64,000 nucleotides of DNA from Gonocerus acuteangulatus (taxonomy: Eukaryota > Arthropoda > Insecta > Hemiptera > Coreidae): assembly GCA_946811695.1 (NCBI GenBank), contig OX328125.1, positions 109,401,373 through 109,465,372 of the forward strand, written 5' to 3'. Position numbers and translations under genes: made by a program. Below, piece by piece: positions 21,439-33,200 of the stretch (its first letter is position 1; every line of letters starts with the position of its first letter). Below the pieces are notes generated by a model. It saw only the letters and a program-made list of their open reading frames with translations, did no database searches and had not been told where the DNA came from.

Positions 21439-22349
21439 CAGCTTGTCTCCTCGCTAGATTCAAGAGAAATTTACATTGAAAATTTTGCTAGAAATGTATT
21501 TGTACATTATTGTAAAATCTGAATAAAAAAATAATGGGATAACTAAATGTAATTAATCCATGTACAATTAATTTTGTACAAGTAATTTTGCTCGGAATAC
21601 ATCATGTTTCATTTGGGTTTTATTAATCTGTTTCAGGAATACAAAGACTGGGAGGGAACAGGTTCCGAGAACTTGACCTTTGGGAGTCTGGGAGTTACGG
21701 TTCTTAGAAAGTTTCATAATGAGCCTAAATAATGAGGACAATGGCGGCTACTTTATGAATGTACTTTCCAGGAAGCCTGTAGTACGGAGGTTGTTATGAA
21801 TGAAATTGGGTGGGGGTGGGGGTGTGCTGGGCTACCTCCCACGTACCCTGAATTGTACTACCAGCCCAGTCAACGAACAGTTATAGATGGAAATTTTTGG
21901 AACAAAATTTTTGACTTTGTAACTTTGTTTGGGATGGATTGGAGGTGAACATATCAAAAGTCCTCGCCCGTAGCCTTTGTGCCGGGGGAGAGGGGGGGGG
22001 GGGGTTTAGAAGGTCCCATTCTTCGGGTTTTCACTTATATCACTTATATCTTGGAAACCCTGCGTCCTAGCGACATGACCATTCTGCAACAAATGAAAAT
22101 TTCCTACAAGTTATATTCAGTAAAGGTTTTCGAGATATATTTAGTTTTAGAAATATCCGCTCTTGAAAGTCTGTGATTTTGGGGGAAAACACTTTTGCCG
22201 CATATTTTTCCCTCGTTTTGACAGGATAACTCTTCAACGATGAACCCAAAAAATAAATAACGGTTATAGGGTTGTAGAGTATTGCATTCCCTTCAATAAT
22301 ATATGGACTGTACTGTGGCACTTTAAAATATGGATACTTTAAAATATGG
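21439..22349. other. Gene-free stretch
   Basis: Unassigned AT-rich DNA with G-rich tracts near 21810 and 21990-22005. A triplicated GGATACTTTAAAATAT-like motif lies at 22320-22360. No supported gene. Confidence 0.4.
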
Positions 22350-22440
22350 ATACTTTAAAATCCCATATAAAACTTATAACATGAAGAATTGACAAATATT
22401 GATTTATTTGTTATTCATAAATTGGAGAAAATTACTTTGG
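22350..22440 (+). repeat. Fragment of the dispersed long-inverted-repeat family
   Basis: TTAAAATCCCATATAAAACT, GAAGAATTGACAAATATTGA and TTATTCATAAATTGGAGAAA match the arm sequence at 38385-38460 and the fragment at 7500-7585. Confidence 0.55.
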
Positions 22441-22565
22441 TTGCGATCAGACATGGTATGATTTGCCAGCGTTGTTTGGGGAAAATTGTAGACTGTGTAG
22501 GTAAACTGTGGATCAGATGATTCTTGTTTGGACAAAGTTATTATATTTATGCTTTATGATTCTAA

Positions 22566-23340
22566 ATATGAATCGATCCATGCAAAAAGAGCTTCAGTCC
22601 ATTTTTTTCCAAATATGAGTTAGTGGTGGATTCGTTATCTCTGACGGTCACTACACATTTCTATGTTAAGAGGACTTTAGTCCAATACATTGTTGCCATA
22701 GAAACACATGTATCCAAAAAAAATTCATTGTAGCACATACCTTTCGTTTACGCGAAGGTCTTCAGGCTCCAGTGTTCCCTCCCAATCCTGCCTACCCAAG
22801 AGTGAAGGTCCCCCTCAAGCAGAAAAAAATTGAAGACATTAAGAAGTTGATGCCATAGGTTTCAGAAGAGCACAAGAATTTTTACTATGAAATATTGGGC
22901 TGGCCAACAACTATAAACATAGACGAAGAAGTTCAAGACGATTAAGCATTACATTACTCATTGTATGAACTTTATATCATACAAATATTTCTTACATATT
23001 GTACCATTGATAATAAACTGTTACTCAATATATCCTACAATGTGTTTTACATTATATTATACCTTATATTTTGCAAGGAGGTACTCCTTAGGCTGTTCAA
23101 TGCAAGAAGAGCTTCAGTCCAAGCACTATTATTATATTTTAGTAATATAATGCATTTGTTAGTAATAACCCATGTTTCATATATAACTTGTGTCAGTATG
23201 GGGTACTCAGACAAAAAAAAAAAAAAAAAAAAAAAAATAGCACAATAATAAAACAAATGAAGGGTGTAGACGGTTTTTTCTTGTTTTCTCAAAACTACTG
23301 ATTATGGACTGAAGCTATTTTTGCATGGATCGATTCATAT
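22566..23340. mobile_element. Unassigned DNA transposon remnant with 35-bp inverted repeats
   Basis: The left end ATATGAATCGATCCATGCAA (to 22600) and the right end (23306-23340) are inverted repeats differing at one of 35 positions. A further internal, direct copy of GCAAGAAGAGCTTCAGTCC is at about 23101. Between them lie a protein relic (22737-22945) and an A-run (23214-23237). No clear target duplication was seen, and the superfamily cannot be named from these ends. Confidence 0.75.
22737..22945 (+). pseudogene. C-terminal relic of a transposon-encoded protein
   Basis: The frame reads VPLKQKKIEDIKKLMP, an in-frame TAG, then VSEEHKNFYYEILGWP, and ends EEVQDD and a stop. The pattern 'K-x-DI-x2-L-x-P-x4-EH-x2-FY' is one I associate with C-termini of uncharacterised transposon-linked proteins in animals; no family name is claimed. 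It sits inside the 35-bp-TIR element, which suggests it is that element's transposase tail. The stop codon and short length mark it as non-functional. Confidence 0.45.
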
Positions 23341-23846
23341 ATTATTGAGGTTTTAAAAAGTCGTTGCTTGAAAACCTCAACTTATTTTGGGCCCTGAAAT
23401 GACTGTTGACTGTTGAATGAATTGTTTTAAGGACTCATATATATATATATATATATATATATACCACGGCCTATGTCGAAATCACAGCCAGTAACGACCA
23501 TCTTGACCACAATAAAACATAAACTGAGATAAATCAACAGCTATTTATATCACTGGTTGGAACGAGTACTGAGAGAGTCATGTAACTGTTTGCATTCCAT
23601 CCTCCGATCAAAGGGATCTGATAACATTCAAACAGATTCCCTGATTGGTCAGCAATACTACCTTTAAATAATCCCCGTAGATCATCCTATATTCATCTCT
23701 ATTCAATAGGCTGCAGGCTTCAATAAGGTTGTGCTCAAGAAAGAATTTTTTAAAAAAGGTATTCAAATCTTCATCGATTTTACCAACTGATTAAGTCATT
23801 AATTAATTCATTATTGGTTATTACATTATAAATATTTTTTTAAAAA

Positions 23847-24450
23847 TTTATTTATTTATTTTAGATAGCTCGCAACTATGGCGATTCAACAGCTTTAACA
23901 TAATAAACTAGATATGTTAATACAAAATTTGTATATTTAACATACATAGTGGGCGTGTTCCTTGCCATTTGTAAAAGTTATATTGTATTAATATTTATTT
24001 TATGCGGGGGGGGAGGTGGAAAACAATAATAACATTAAATATATATAAATAAATAAATAAAACAAAATTAATAGAATAATTACATAAATAAGGTTTAGAT
24101 TAAGTCATAAATGTTTTCTCTTTTAAGATATTCCAATATCTGTCCTATGTAGCGACTGTCATCTGTACGTAGTTGGTTCATGTTGTGTGGAAGGATATGA
24201 TTGTGTCTGAGTCTACAGTCTGTGAGGATGTGTTTAATGGTGAGAGTTGTATTACAATACTTACATTTTGGTCTGTCCTGTCTAGTCATAAGGTAAGAGT
24301 GAGTGAGTCGTGAATGGCCTATCCTCAGCCTGCACAGGACGACTTCTTCTCGTCTGTTACTTCTGCTGCTTGAAGGACATGTGTGAATTGTTTCTTTAAT
24401 TTCTCTCAACTTATTATTTGTTGTCCTGTACCATGTCTCCTGCCACCTTT
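23847..24450 (-). mobile_element. LINE 3' fragment (minus strand), interrupted at 24451
   Basis: Includes an ORF2 C-terminus (24095-24450), a 3' UTR, a stem-loop TCGC/GCGA (23870-23884) and an AAAT-type tandem tail at about 23848-23868, the same 3' organisation as the copies ending near 1376 and 34230. Its upstream side is cut by the family-2 Helentron-like element beginning at 24451. Coding sequence may resume at 25594. Confidence 0.82.
24095..24450 (-). pseudogene. LINE ORF2 C-terminal fragment
   Basis: Reads RWQETWYRTTNNKLREIKET, then RREEVVLCRLRIGHSRLTHS, the motif CKYCNTTLTIKH...C (C-x2-C-x7-H-x4-C) and NIYDLI with a stop. It matches residues 1099 to the end of the intact ORF2 (KWQTDWTYTQDNKLREIKPT, RREEVVLTRLRIGHSHLTHS). 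Across the inserted element, AKTIITK can be read at about 25594-25620 on the minus strand, continuing the alignment in frame. No domain upstream is preserved. Confidence 0.82.
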
Positions 24451-24589
24451 TAGCACTTTCCTCCGAAGGAAAGTAGCTATTGAGGTTGCACTCATGACGG
24501 AATTTTTGAAAAATTTCTTCGAATCTTTATCGATCCTACCTAGTAGACACCGAAAATGACCCCCGTTAAAATTTCTCCCTCTCTCTCTC

Positions 24590-24683
<94 letters not shown>

Positions 24684-25593
24684 TGTGTGTCTGTTAACAC
24701 GATAGCGGCCAGAGTTTTTGTTTTTTCTTCACGAAACGTGGTATATAGCGTTTAATTAGCAAACGATTGACCGAGTTCGTTAACCACCAAAATCGGTCCA
24801 TCGGGAGGAGGGGTTTACCCCGGACCCAAAACACTAATTTGACCATGCCAGCCGTAGTTTTTGTTATATTTCAATGAAACATGGTATTCGTAATGTTGAT
24901 CTAAAAAGAAAAATACTATGTAAAAATAAACTAAATCGGTTTATTAGAACGGGGGGTTTACCAATTTGCCACTTCCGGCCGTAATTTTTATTACATTTCA
25001 ACGAAACGCGGTATTCGTGGTGGTAATCAACAGAGAAAAATGGGTTATAAAAATAAACTAAATCGGGTTATTTGGAGGGGGGGGTTTACTCCGGACCTGA
25101 AGTACTAATATACTCATACCGGTCGTAATTTCTGCTGTATTGTAACGAAACGAGGTATACGTCTTGGGTATCCCATGAGAGAGAAGTGTTGTAAAAATGA
25201 AGTAAATCGGTCGATTGGAAAGGAGGGTTTACTTTAAACTCAGTTTCATTAGAATTAGCTAGCCAGACGTAGGTTCGCAAAGCCGCCGCGAGGAGCGCTA
25301 TCTCCCACTAGGGGGACTGTATCCTGTTCCTGCGTCAGATCAAAAGACGGAAAATGAAGTTTTTGTGTATTTATTAAGTAGTAAAGTATCATGTATTAAC
25401 ATAACTCAGGAAGCAAATTATTTACAAAATTAATAATTGAACAGTTCTCATAAGAAATGTAAATGAGCAGAACTATTCACGTTTTTATTTTATTTATATT
25501 GGTTATTTACAGCAAATTATTCAGTAATGTAGTCTAACTACAAAGATTCTGAGGAAAGTGCTTAGTTATGCAGCTCCTGCGTGACGGACTTTT
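24451..25593 (+). mobile_element. Helentron/HINE-like element, family 2, inserted in a LINE
   Basis: Starts TAGCACTTTCCTCCGAAGGA and ends TTAGTTATGCAGCTCCTGCG then TGACGGACTTTT. Next to the usual (TA)n tract (about 24637-24676) it has a (CT)n tract (24577-24634). About four degenerate 144-bp repeats follow. Joining the flanks (CCACC plus T-run and TGTAATT) gives a continuous LINE reading frame, so the element entered a T-run with no evident duplication, as expected for Helentron-type insertion. Confidence 0.78.
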
Positions 25594-25892
25594 TGTAATT
25601 ATTGTCTTGGCTTCTGTTCATAAGTCCTGACACGTTGAGCCGTGATATTTGGTCTTTCCGTGGTATCCTGTGGTATACATGTGGTAATATGATGGATTAT
25701 AAGAGTTCTGTACTCGAGGATTCCCATTTCATCCTCGATTAACGCCAGAAGGACTCTCAGATGAAGTTGAAAGAGGCCTACCCAAGCTCCCTTCTGCTCC
25801 GTCAGACTCTGACGAACTTAATTAACGCGAAAAATTAACTTGGTCACTGAGGATTTAGTTGAGTGGAACGTTTACGGTGGAAACGTTGGAAT

Positions 25893-26472
25893 CTGGATAA
25901 CATAACACCTTTAACTAGAGGGATATTGAGGTATTTATGGAGGTTGAGGTTGGAAACGTTGGACTCTGGATAATATAACACCTTTAACTAGAGGGATATT
26001 GAGGTATTTATGGAGGTTGAGGTTGGAAACGTTGGACTCTGGATAATATAACACCTTTAACTAGAGGGATATTGAGGTATTTATGGAGGTTGAGGTTGGA
26101 AACGTTGGACTCTGGATAATATAACACCTTTAACTAGAGGGATATTGAGGTATTTATGGAGGTTGAGGTTGGAAACGTTGGACTCTGGCTAATATAACAC
26201 CTTTAACTAGAGGGATATTGAGGTATTTATGGAGGTTGAGGTTGGCAACGTTGGAATCTGGATAATATAACACCTTTAACTAGAGGGATATTGAGGTATT
26301 TATAGAGGTTGAGGTTGGAAACGTTGGACTCTGGATAATATAACACCTTTAACTAGAGGGATATTGAGGTATTTATGGAGGTTGAGGTTGGAAACGTTGG
26401 ACTCTGGATAATATAACACCTTTAACTAGAGGGATATTGAGGTATTTATGGAGGTTGAGGTTGGAAACGTAG
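25893..26472. repeat. 73-bp tandem repeat, 8 copies
   Basis: CTGGATAATATAACACCTTT recurs with an exact 73-bp period from 25893 to 26404. The unit contains TAACTAGAGGGATATTGAGG and GGAGGTTGAGGTTGGAAACG. Few substitutions (CTGGCTAA in one copy, GGCAACG in another) point to recent expansion. Source unknown. Confidence 0.93.
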
Positions 26473-26984
26473 GAGGGAGTATTGACTATTGTTCTTAGGA
26501 CTTCGGATGTGGTTGTATAGCTCTCAGGCTTTATATGTTTCTGCAATAAATCTTAATGTGGTTGATATACTGAAGTTATGATTAGAATGAGTGCTTCGTT
26601 CCCTGGAGGAATCATCTAGAAATGCAATTCCACCAACTGCACCTTCTACTAATCATGTTTCGATGACAATAATCATAAGGCTATATAAATGGAAATTTAT
26701 TTCTTCGCCGAGTTGAGAAAATAGCAAGATTTCATTCGTGCAATATTACACATGATAATCATAGACAGATATCCAGGAGCGCTATTCGATTCTATAAGAA
26801 CGATGTGTCTTGTACTATCTACCGTCACGATAAAAAGTAGATAGAATAATAAAACATAGTTCACGTCCCCACGTCAGCTTCCTCAAGCCAAAAATCTACT
26901 GCGCCAACTCAAAATTCACTTACAAAAAGTATTGATATACCCAAAAAAGACTGACATTGAAAAAAAAAAGTGGCCAAGTTCCAA
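26473..26984. other. Gene-free stretch, nothing recognised
   Basis: AT-rich, no repeats shared with the rest of the window, no supported open frame. Confidence 0.45.
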
Positions 26985-27755
26985 GCCCCTCCCAAAAATA
27001 GTTTGCCTATGAAAGTTATATCATATTATTGGTCCAAGTTTTAGGCTCTTAATACCTTGCAAGAACATTATAATACCCTCTCACTTATTTGTGCAATTCG
27101 AACTTGGGCTAGTTTTCCTTCGTCATACAAACCCGATCGTTTTAAGTCATCAAAGAATTTATAAGTAAAGATGGAATGGTTGGGACTCGGCTAAAGAAAC
27201 CTCAATACGGTTTTTGTATTGAAATACGAAACCAGAAATTAATACAGAAAAAACGTTTATAATTGAGATAAATAACACAACTATAAATACAATTCAGAAC
27301 TATAAATATATAAGTTCTGTTATTTATCTCAATTATAAACTTTTTTTCTGTATTAATTTCTGGGTTTCTTGTTATTTTAGCTGACGAAGGCTACCAATGA
27401 GTAGCCGAAACGTCCTAAATATAGATTTTTTTTAAACAAAAATCGTATTGAGGTTTCTTTAGCCGAATCCCAACCATTCCATCTTTACTTATCACCTCGA
27501 CGGCTAACGATCTAACCTTCACAAAGAATTTATAATAATCCTGAAACGTTACCCTAAGGACCTGAATCTTTAAATGCCAGATTTTGTATAATAAATCCGA
27601 TCGTTATAGTGCTCATCATTTAACGAAAACCGGCCAAGTTGGAATTGCACTAATAATTGAGAGGGTATTATTAGGTTCTTGACAAGGTATTAAGGGTCCT
27701 AAAACTTGGTCCAATACTATGATATCATAACTTTCATAGTTTCACGTTGAACGCT
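26985..27755. mobile_element. Nested foldback element
   Basis: The outer arms at about 26990-27165 and 27590-27755 are imperfect inverted repeats (ATGAAAGTTATATCATATTA, CAAGTTTTAGGCTCTTAATA, TACCCTCTCACTTATT and their complements). Inside, a second inverted pair lies at about 27165-27235 and 27430-27490 (AAGATGGAATGGTTGGGACT and complement). The centre has a further palindrome around GAGATAAATAACA (27262-27350). A GCTGACGAAGGCTACCAATG block is in the loop. No coding capacity. Confidence 0.75.
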
Positions 27756-27784
27756 CGATTAGCTGATCTTCAAGGATCCGTGAA

Positions 27785-28372
27785 ACATTGTTTCGGTAAA
27801 TGTGAAGACGAGGGTTCTGGGCACCGATTATTTTGCACTATATCGTATTTTGATGCACTAAACACGAATCCGTTAAAAAAAAAAACTCGCTCTCAACTAG
27901 GAAAGAAGTTATGAGGCACTAAAGTTCACTGTTATTGAGGTTAAAGTTGGCGTAAACAGTGTATTTGTAAACACACGCATGCGCAGACATGTAACATTGG
28001 GTAACAAAGAACTCTCATTTGAAATGCTGATAAACCATTTATAACCTCCATAAACCGGAATTCTATCCATAACAGCGAGCTGGATTGACTAGAGTTTTGA
28101 TATCTTCTTGAGCGAGCGGAAGCCCATAGCAAGTCTGCCCATAAGACATTCTTTTTAATATACATGATTATTAATACGCTGTTTACGCCAACTTTTATAA
28201 CCTTCATAACAGTGAACTTTAGTGCTTAATAACTTCTTTCCTAGTTGAGAGCGAGTTTTTTTTTTTTTTTTAACGGATTCGTGTTTAGTGCATCAAAATA
28301 CGCTATAGTGCAAAATTTTAAAATAATCGGTGCCTAGAACCCTCGTCTTCACATTTACCATTGTTTCTTACA
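27785..28372. mobile_element. Foldback element with about 165-bp arms
   Basis: Left arm (27785-27950) and right arm (28180-28372) are inverted copies: GTAAATGTGAAGACGAGGGT, ATCGTATTTTGATGCACTAA, AACTCGCTCTCAACTAGGAA and GCCAACTTTAACCTC-like blocks appear on opposite strands. The loop (27951-28179) holds a short minus-strand open frame with no recognisable product. Adjacent to another foldback, so the region is strongly palindromic. Confidence 0.78.
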
Positions 28373-28431
28373 GGACATTGACTGATCGTTGTTATAATTA
28401 TACTCACCTAAATGTGAAGAGAATGAACACA

Positions 28432-28576
28432 AAAACCATATTCCGGTGGACGGATTCTGCTGGATCTATGGGATCTGAAACATGGCATTTCCTAGTCGGC
28501 ATTTCCTAGGATTGCGTCATGAGGTCAACCTCATAAGCGGGTTTCCTGTTTATGAATAGAAGGAGGAAACGCGCTA
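28432..28576 (-). mobile_element. 5'-end fragment of a family-1 Helentron-like element
   Basis: On the minus strand it begins TAGCGCGTTTCCTCC with a diverged hairpin (GTTTCCT/AGGAAAC), then GAGGTTGACCTCATGACGC and the CAGCAGAATCCGTCCACCGG block. The TA microsatellite region is deleted. It shows the 5' hairpin kept while its sequence changed relative to the copies at 2662 and 13991. Confidence 0.65.
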
Positions 28577-28970
28577 AAACCTCCTTTAAAAGCTCCGAAG
28601 ATCAGCGATATTTAATGTAACATCTGCCATCAGCTACAGGTGATTCAATCATTCCATCAATGTTGGATTTGCTGAAAGATCAGTGTCCCCTTATCACAGT
28701 TCCGGTGATTCGATCACAGCTAGTGATTAATTAGTGGTTTATCGCCTTCTCTTATTAAAGCCGTAATTCACAATCACTGATATTTGATTGAGTACTCTTT
28801 CCATTTCCTGCTAACCTCCTGACCTTTTCTCTCAATCTGAAATTCGCGAGCATTGAACTACAGTTAATTTCTAATCACGCTATGTTAGTTTTTGGGAGAG
28901 AACATATGATCGAAACAAGTGAGAAAGTCGAACAATTTTACTGTGTACGTTTTTTATTTAATTTAGTGAA

Positions 28971-30164
28971 ATGATAGGTGAAAATAGAAAGAAAACTTTA
29001 CAATTAACTCAAGAAAGTAATATTGAAGCCCCAGAAAGAAAAGCAATGTGGTACAATGAAGCAGAACCCGACAATAACCAGATTTTGCCAACACCGAAGT
29101 TCTTAGTAGTACGTATCCTAGATGAAGGTAAAAACTTTAATACTATAAACCCTTTTGAAATACATAAATGGACTTCATCATTTTCCAAAAATATAAGAGT
29201 TCACAAAATCCGAAAAGATGGAAAATTATTTTTAGAAGTAGAGCAGTCACATGTTGCTGAAAAATTATTGTCAGAAAAATATTTTGGCTCAAATAAAATT
29301 GAAACAACTCCTCATAGGTCACTTAACCAATCTAAAGGGGTTTTCTACTGCCGAGACATAGCAGAAGTATCTGATGCAGATATAATTAGAGAGCTGAGTG
29401 GACAATTGGTTACGAATTTAAGAAGAATTAGGGTTAAGAATGAAGTAACCAATTCTCCGTTGTTTATAGCAACCTTTGGCAGTCCTAACCTCCCTGAGAG
29501 ACTCTACATAGGTTACTTATCAGTGAAGGTCAGACCTTACATACCGCCTCCGACCATGTGTTATCAGTGTTTTCAATTAAATCATTTCTCCTCTTCTTGT
29601 GAGAAAGATAAAATATGTGGGAAATGCACTGAAACCAGACATGAAGGGAATTGTAATGTAGTAAAATGTACTTTATGTGGAGAAGCTCATTTTTTCAAAC
29701 AGTGTGAGCTATATTTAAAAGAAATAGAAATAAAACGGAAAATGGTCTATGAAAAACTAAGTTACCCCGAGGCAAAAAAGAGGTTAACTGTTGAAAAGAT
29801 AACAACATATGCTCAAAAATCAAAACAAGTACAGAACATAGATGCTATCACTAATATATCCGAGTCCATAAAAAGGATTGAAATTAGCCTAGCTATTCTA
29901 CAAAATATTATCCTGCAGAAGGAACGCTCCAGAGAGGAGGAAAATGCATCGGTGTCCGTTATCCAGGTCAAGAAGGATCAAGCCGTTCAGTCAAGAAATC
30001 GCAGCCCAACGGAACCATCCCTCGGGGAGAAGACATCCGAAGAAGAAGATGTTTTGGAAGATGAAATATTTGTTAAAAATCCACAAAATATTAAAACTCC
30101 TAAGGGCAAAAGGTCTAAAAGTGCGAACAAAGCTAAAAAAAAAGAAACAGGTAATTTAAAATGA
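28971..30164 (+). CDS. LINE ORF1: nucleic-acid-binding Gag-like protein
   Basis: A 397-residue ORF1 protein, expected to coat the element RNA and assist target-primed reverse transcription. Residues about 42-110 and 120-190 look like the RRM-like segments of Gag-type ORF1 proteins (FLVVRILDEGKNFNTINPF...; GVFYCRDIAEVSDADIIREL). Three zinc knuckles follow: C197-x2-C200-x4-H205-x4-C210; C216-x2-C219-x4-H224-x3-C228; C233-x2-C236-x3-H240-x4-C245. A coiled-coil-prone stretch lies at about 245-310 (ISESIKRIEISLAILQNII), and the end is lysine-rich. The first ATG after the 5' border (28905) is out of frame; 28971 is the first in-frame start. Translation of ORF2 after the 58-bp gap probably needs reinitiation. 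Confidence 0.9.
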   Translation: MIGENRKKTLQLTQESNIEAPERKAMWYNEAEPDNNQILPTPKFLVVRILDEGKNFNTINPFEIHKWTSSFSKNIRVHKIRKDGKLFLEVEQSHVAEKLLSEKYFGSNKIETTPHRSLNQSKGVFYCRDIAEVSDADIIRELSGQLVTNLRRIRVKNEVTNSPLFIATFGSPNLPERLYIGYLSVKVRPYIPPPTMCYQCFQLNHFSSSCEKDKICGKCTETRHEGNCNVVKCTLCGEAHFFKQCELYLKEIEIKRKMVYEKLSYPEAKKRLTVEKITTYAQKSKQVQNIDAITNISESIKRIEISLAILQNIILQKERSREEENASVSVIQVKKDQAVQSRNRSPTEPSLGEKTSEEEDVLEDEIFVKNPQNIKTPKGKRSKSANKAKKKETGNLK

Positions 30165-30222
30165 ATTTAGCAGCTGTTATATTTTTTAATTTAATTGATT
30201 TTATTTTATTTCTTAATTATTC

Positions 30223-33200
30223 ATGACTATACTCCAGTGGAACATAAATGGCTTAAACATGCATTTAAATGATTTAAAGTGCCTGTTGCGACATAAACCA
30301 TTACAGATAATAGGACTCCAAGAAACACATCTGGTACCAGGTAAAAGCGTTAGCATACATAATTATTCTGTTTACAGAAATGACTATTGTTTGGGAGGTA
30401 AAGCATGTGGAGGAGTTGCTGTGCTTGTTAAAGACAACACATACAGCGAACCCATTCGTTTATTGACAATATTACAAGCTGTAGCTGTCTCGGTGTACCT
30501 TCCTTTCCGGCTGACGGTTTGTTCTCTGTATCTTCCACCAAGTGAACCTATTGACGTACATGCAATTCAAGACTTACTCACACAACTTCCAACCCCCTTT
30601 TTATTACTTTCTGATGCCAACGCTCTCAGTACTATGTGGAACTCATCAATTACAAATAACCGTGGACGACTTTTACAAAATATATTTGAAGGATTAGACT
30701 TACTCACTCTCAACACAAACTTACCGACCCATCTATGCCCACGGACAGGTACTTATTCAAATATTGACATATCTGTTTGCTCTTCTTCAGTTTATACTCG
30801 ATTCGAGTGGGAAGTGAGCGACGACACCTACTCGAGTGATCATTTTCCTATATTTCTGACACTGACATCACAACCACCGATATTCCAAACTCAGACTAGA
30901 TATAATACAAAGAAAGCTGACTGGACCACATTTCAAGATCACATTATAACCACACAGAACTTACAACACACATACTCAGTGAAAGAACTAACAGAATTAA
31001 TATTAGACGCAGCTGAACATAGTATACCCAAAACCACAACTAAATACACTAAGACTCCGGTTCCTTGGTGGAATAATGACTGTAGAAAGGCCACAAGCGA
31101 AAGGAAAAAGGCACTTCAATTTTTTTATAGGCATCCTTCTGATGAAGCACTCATTGACTACAAGAAGAAGAGGGCCAAAGCTAAGTGGGTAATTAAAACT
31201 GCCAAAAAGAATTCCTGGATAGACTTTGTAACACGGTTAAATTCTAATAATACTTCAAGTGACGTATGGACAGGTGTAAACAAAATAATTCATAAAAAAT
31301 ATAAACCACCTATTACAGGACTACAAAACAACGACGACATCATAACAGACCAAAAGGCTTTGTGCAACCTACTGGGGACGTACTTCGAAGCAACATTTAG
31401 TGATGTAAATTTTGACAGTGACTTCCAGGAATATAAAAGAAAAGTAGAATCTGAGACTTTAGAAGACCGAACTGACAGTGATACGACTTTGGACGACTCA
31501 ATAACCTTAAAAGAACTTGAACTAGCAATAAAGAAATCAAGTACAACTTCACCCGGACCGGACAGAATAACATACGACATGATACAACACTTACCACCCA
31601 CTACTCTCCCCCTTCTTCTGAATGCATTCAATGAGGTGTTTGAAGGAGGAATCTATCCTCACTCGTGGAACGAATCTATCATAGTTCCGATTTTGAAATC
31701 AGGCAAGGATAAGAAAAACGTAACTAGTTATCGTCCTGTTTCTTTAACTAGTTGTCTTTGTAAAACCCTAGAAAGAATATTAAATCATAGATTAACATGG
31801 TACCTAGAAAAAGAAAATCTTCTTTCTAGCTATCAATGTGGGTTTCGAACAGGGCACTCTACCATGCATCATATCTCAAGATTAGAGAATGATATTCTGG
31901 AGGCTTTTGACAGAAAGCAGTCATTAATAGCCGTCTCTCTGGACATTGAAAAGGCGTTTGATAGTGTTTGGAGGCGGCTTATTTTAATGCAATTGCTTAA
32001 GTGGAATATTGGCGGAAATATGTTTAATTTTATCAAAGCTTATCTAAAAAATAGACGGTTCCGAGTGAGGATAGGTTCTACTTTTTCGGATGAATACCTA
32101 CAGGAAAATGGAGTGCCGCAGGGAGGTGTCCTTAGCACGACGCTATTTAATATTGCTATAAATGCTTTATGTGAGTACATCCCTCAAACAATATCATATT
32201 GTATGTATGCTGATGACCTGCTTGTGTACATAAAGTCTACTAAAACAGGACGGGAAGAAAATGACTTACAGACTACACTACACTCACTGGAAAATTGGGG
32301 AAAACTCAGTGGTTTTCGTTTCTCCCAAATAAAAACAAAATGTATAGTATTTTCTAAAAAGCGAATAATACCTAACCCACAGCTCAAATTAGACGGAATT
32401 GAAATAACACTGACCGACACGATCAAATTCCTAGGCATGACTTTTGACAGAAAACTTACATGGCTACCCCATATAAAAGCTATTCTCAATAAATGCAAGA
32501 AATCTTTGAATCTATTGAGGATCTTAGCTAACACGAAGTGGGGTGCTGACAGATGTTCTATGCTGACATTTTATAGAGCTTACACGAGATCGATTCTTGA
32601 TTACGGATGCACAGCATATTCATCGGCCAGTCCAAAAGCACTGAAACTATTGGACACAATACACAACACTGGAATACGACTAGCAACAGGTGCATTTAGA
32701 TCAAGTCCATGCAAAAGCCTATATGCTGAAGCCAATGAACCTTCACTGGAGTATAGGCGTCAATTCCTTTGCTTAAAACATTTTATTAACCTCAAAGCTT
32801 TAAATAAACCTTGTACAAACTCAATAATTGAAATTAACATGAGACCATATAGACTTAAGCAAAAACCTTTAAAGAAAAGAATTTTGAAATATGCAGATAA
32901 TTCACATATTCTTCAAATTCCAATGTATAGCTTCGAACTCCTTCCACACCCTCCATGGAGACTAAAGAATTTTAGTATTAATATATCACTTTCAAAGCAT
33001 AAGAAAAATGATCCTTGCTCTACTCATTTCTACAATCATAACTTTAATAAAATAATATCAGACAATCCAGAGGCTCTCTTCATTTTCACAGACGGATCCA
33101 AAACACAACACGGGACAGGCTCAGCAGCACTCATTGACGATAGAACATACCACACAAAATTACCAAATAACACTAGCATATTCACAGCAGAACTAAACGG

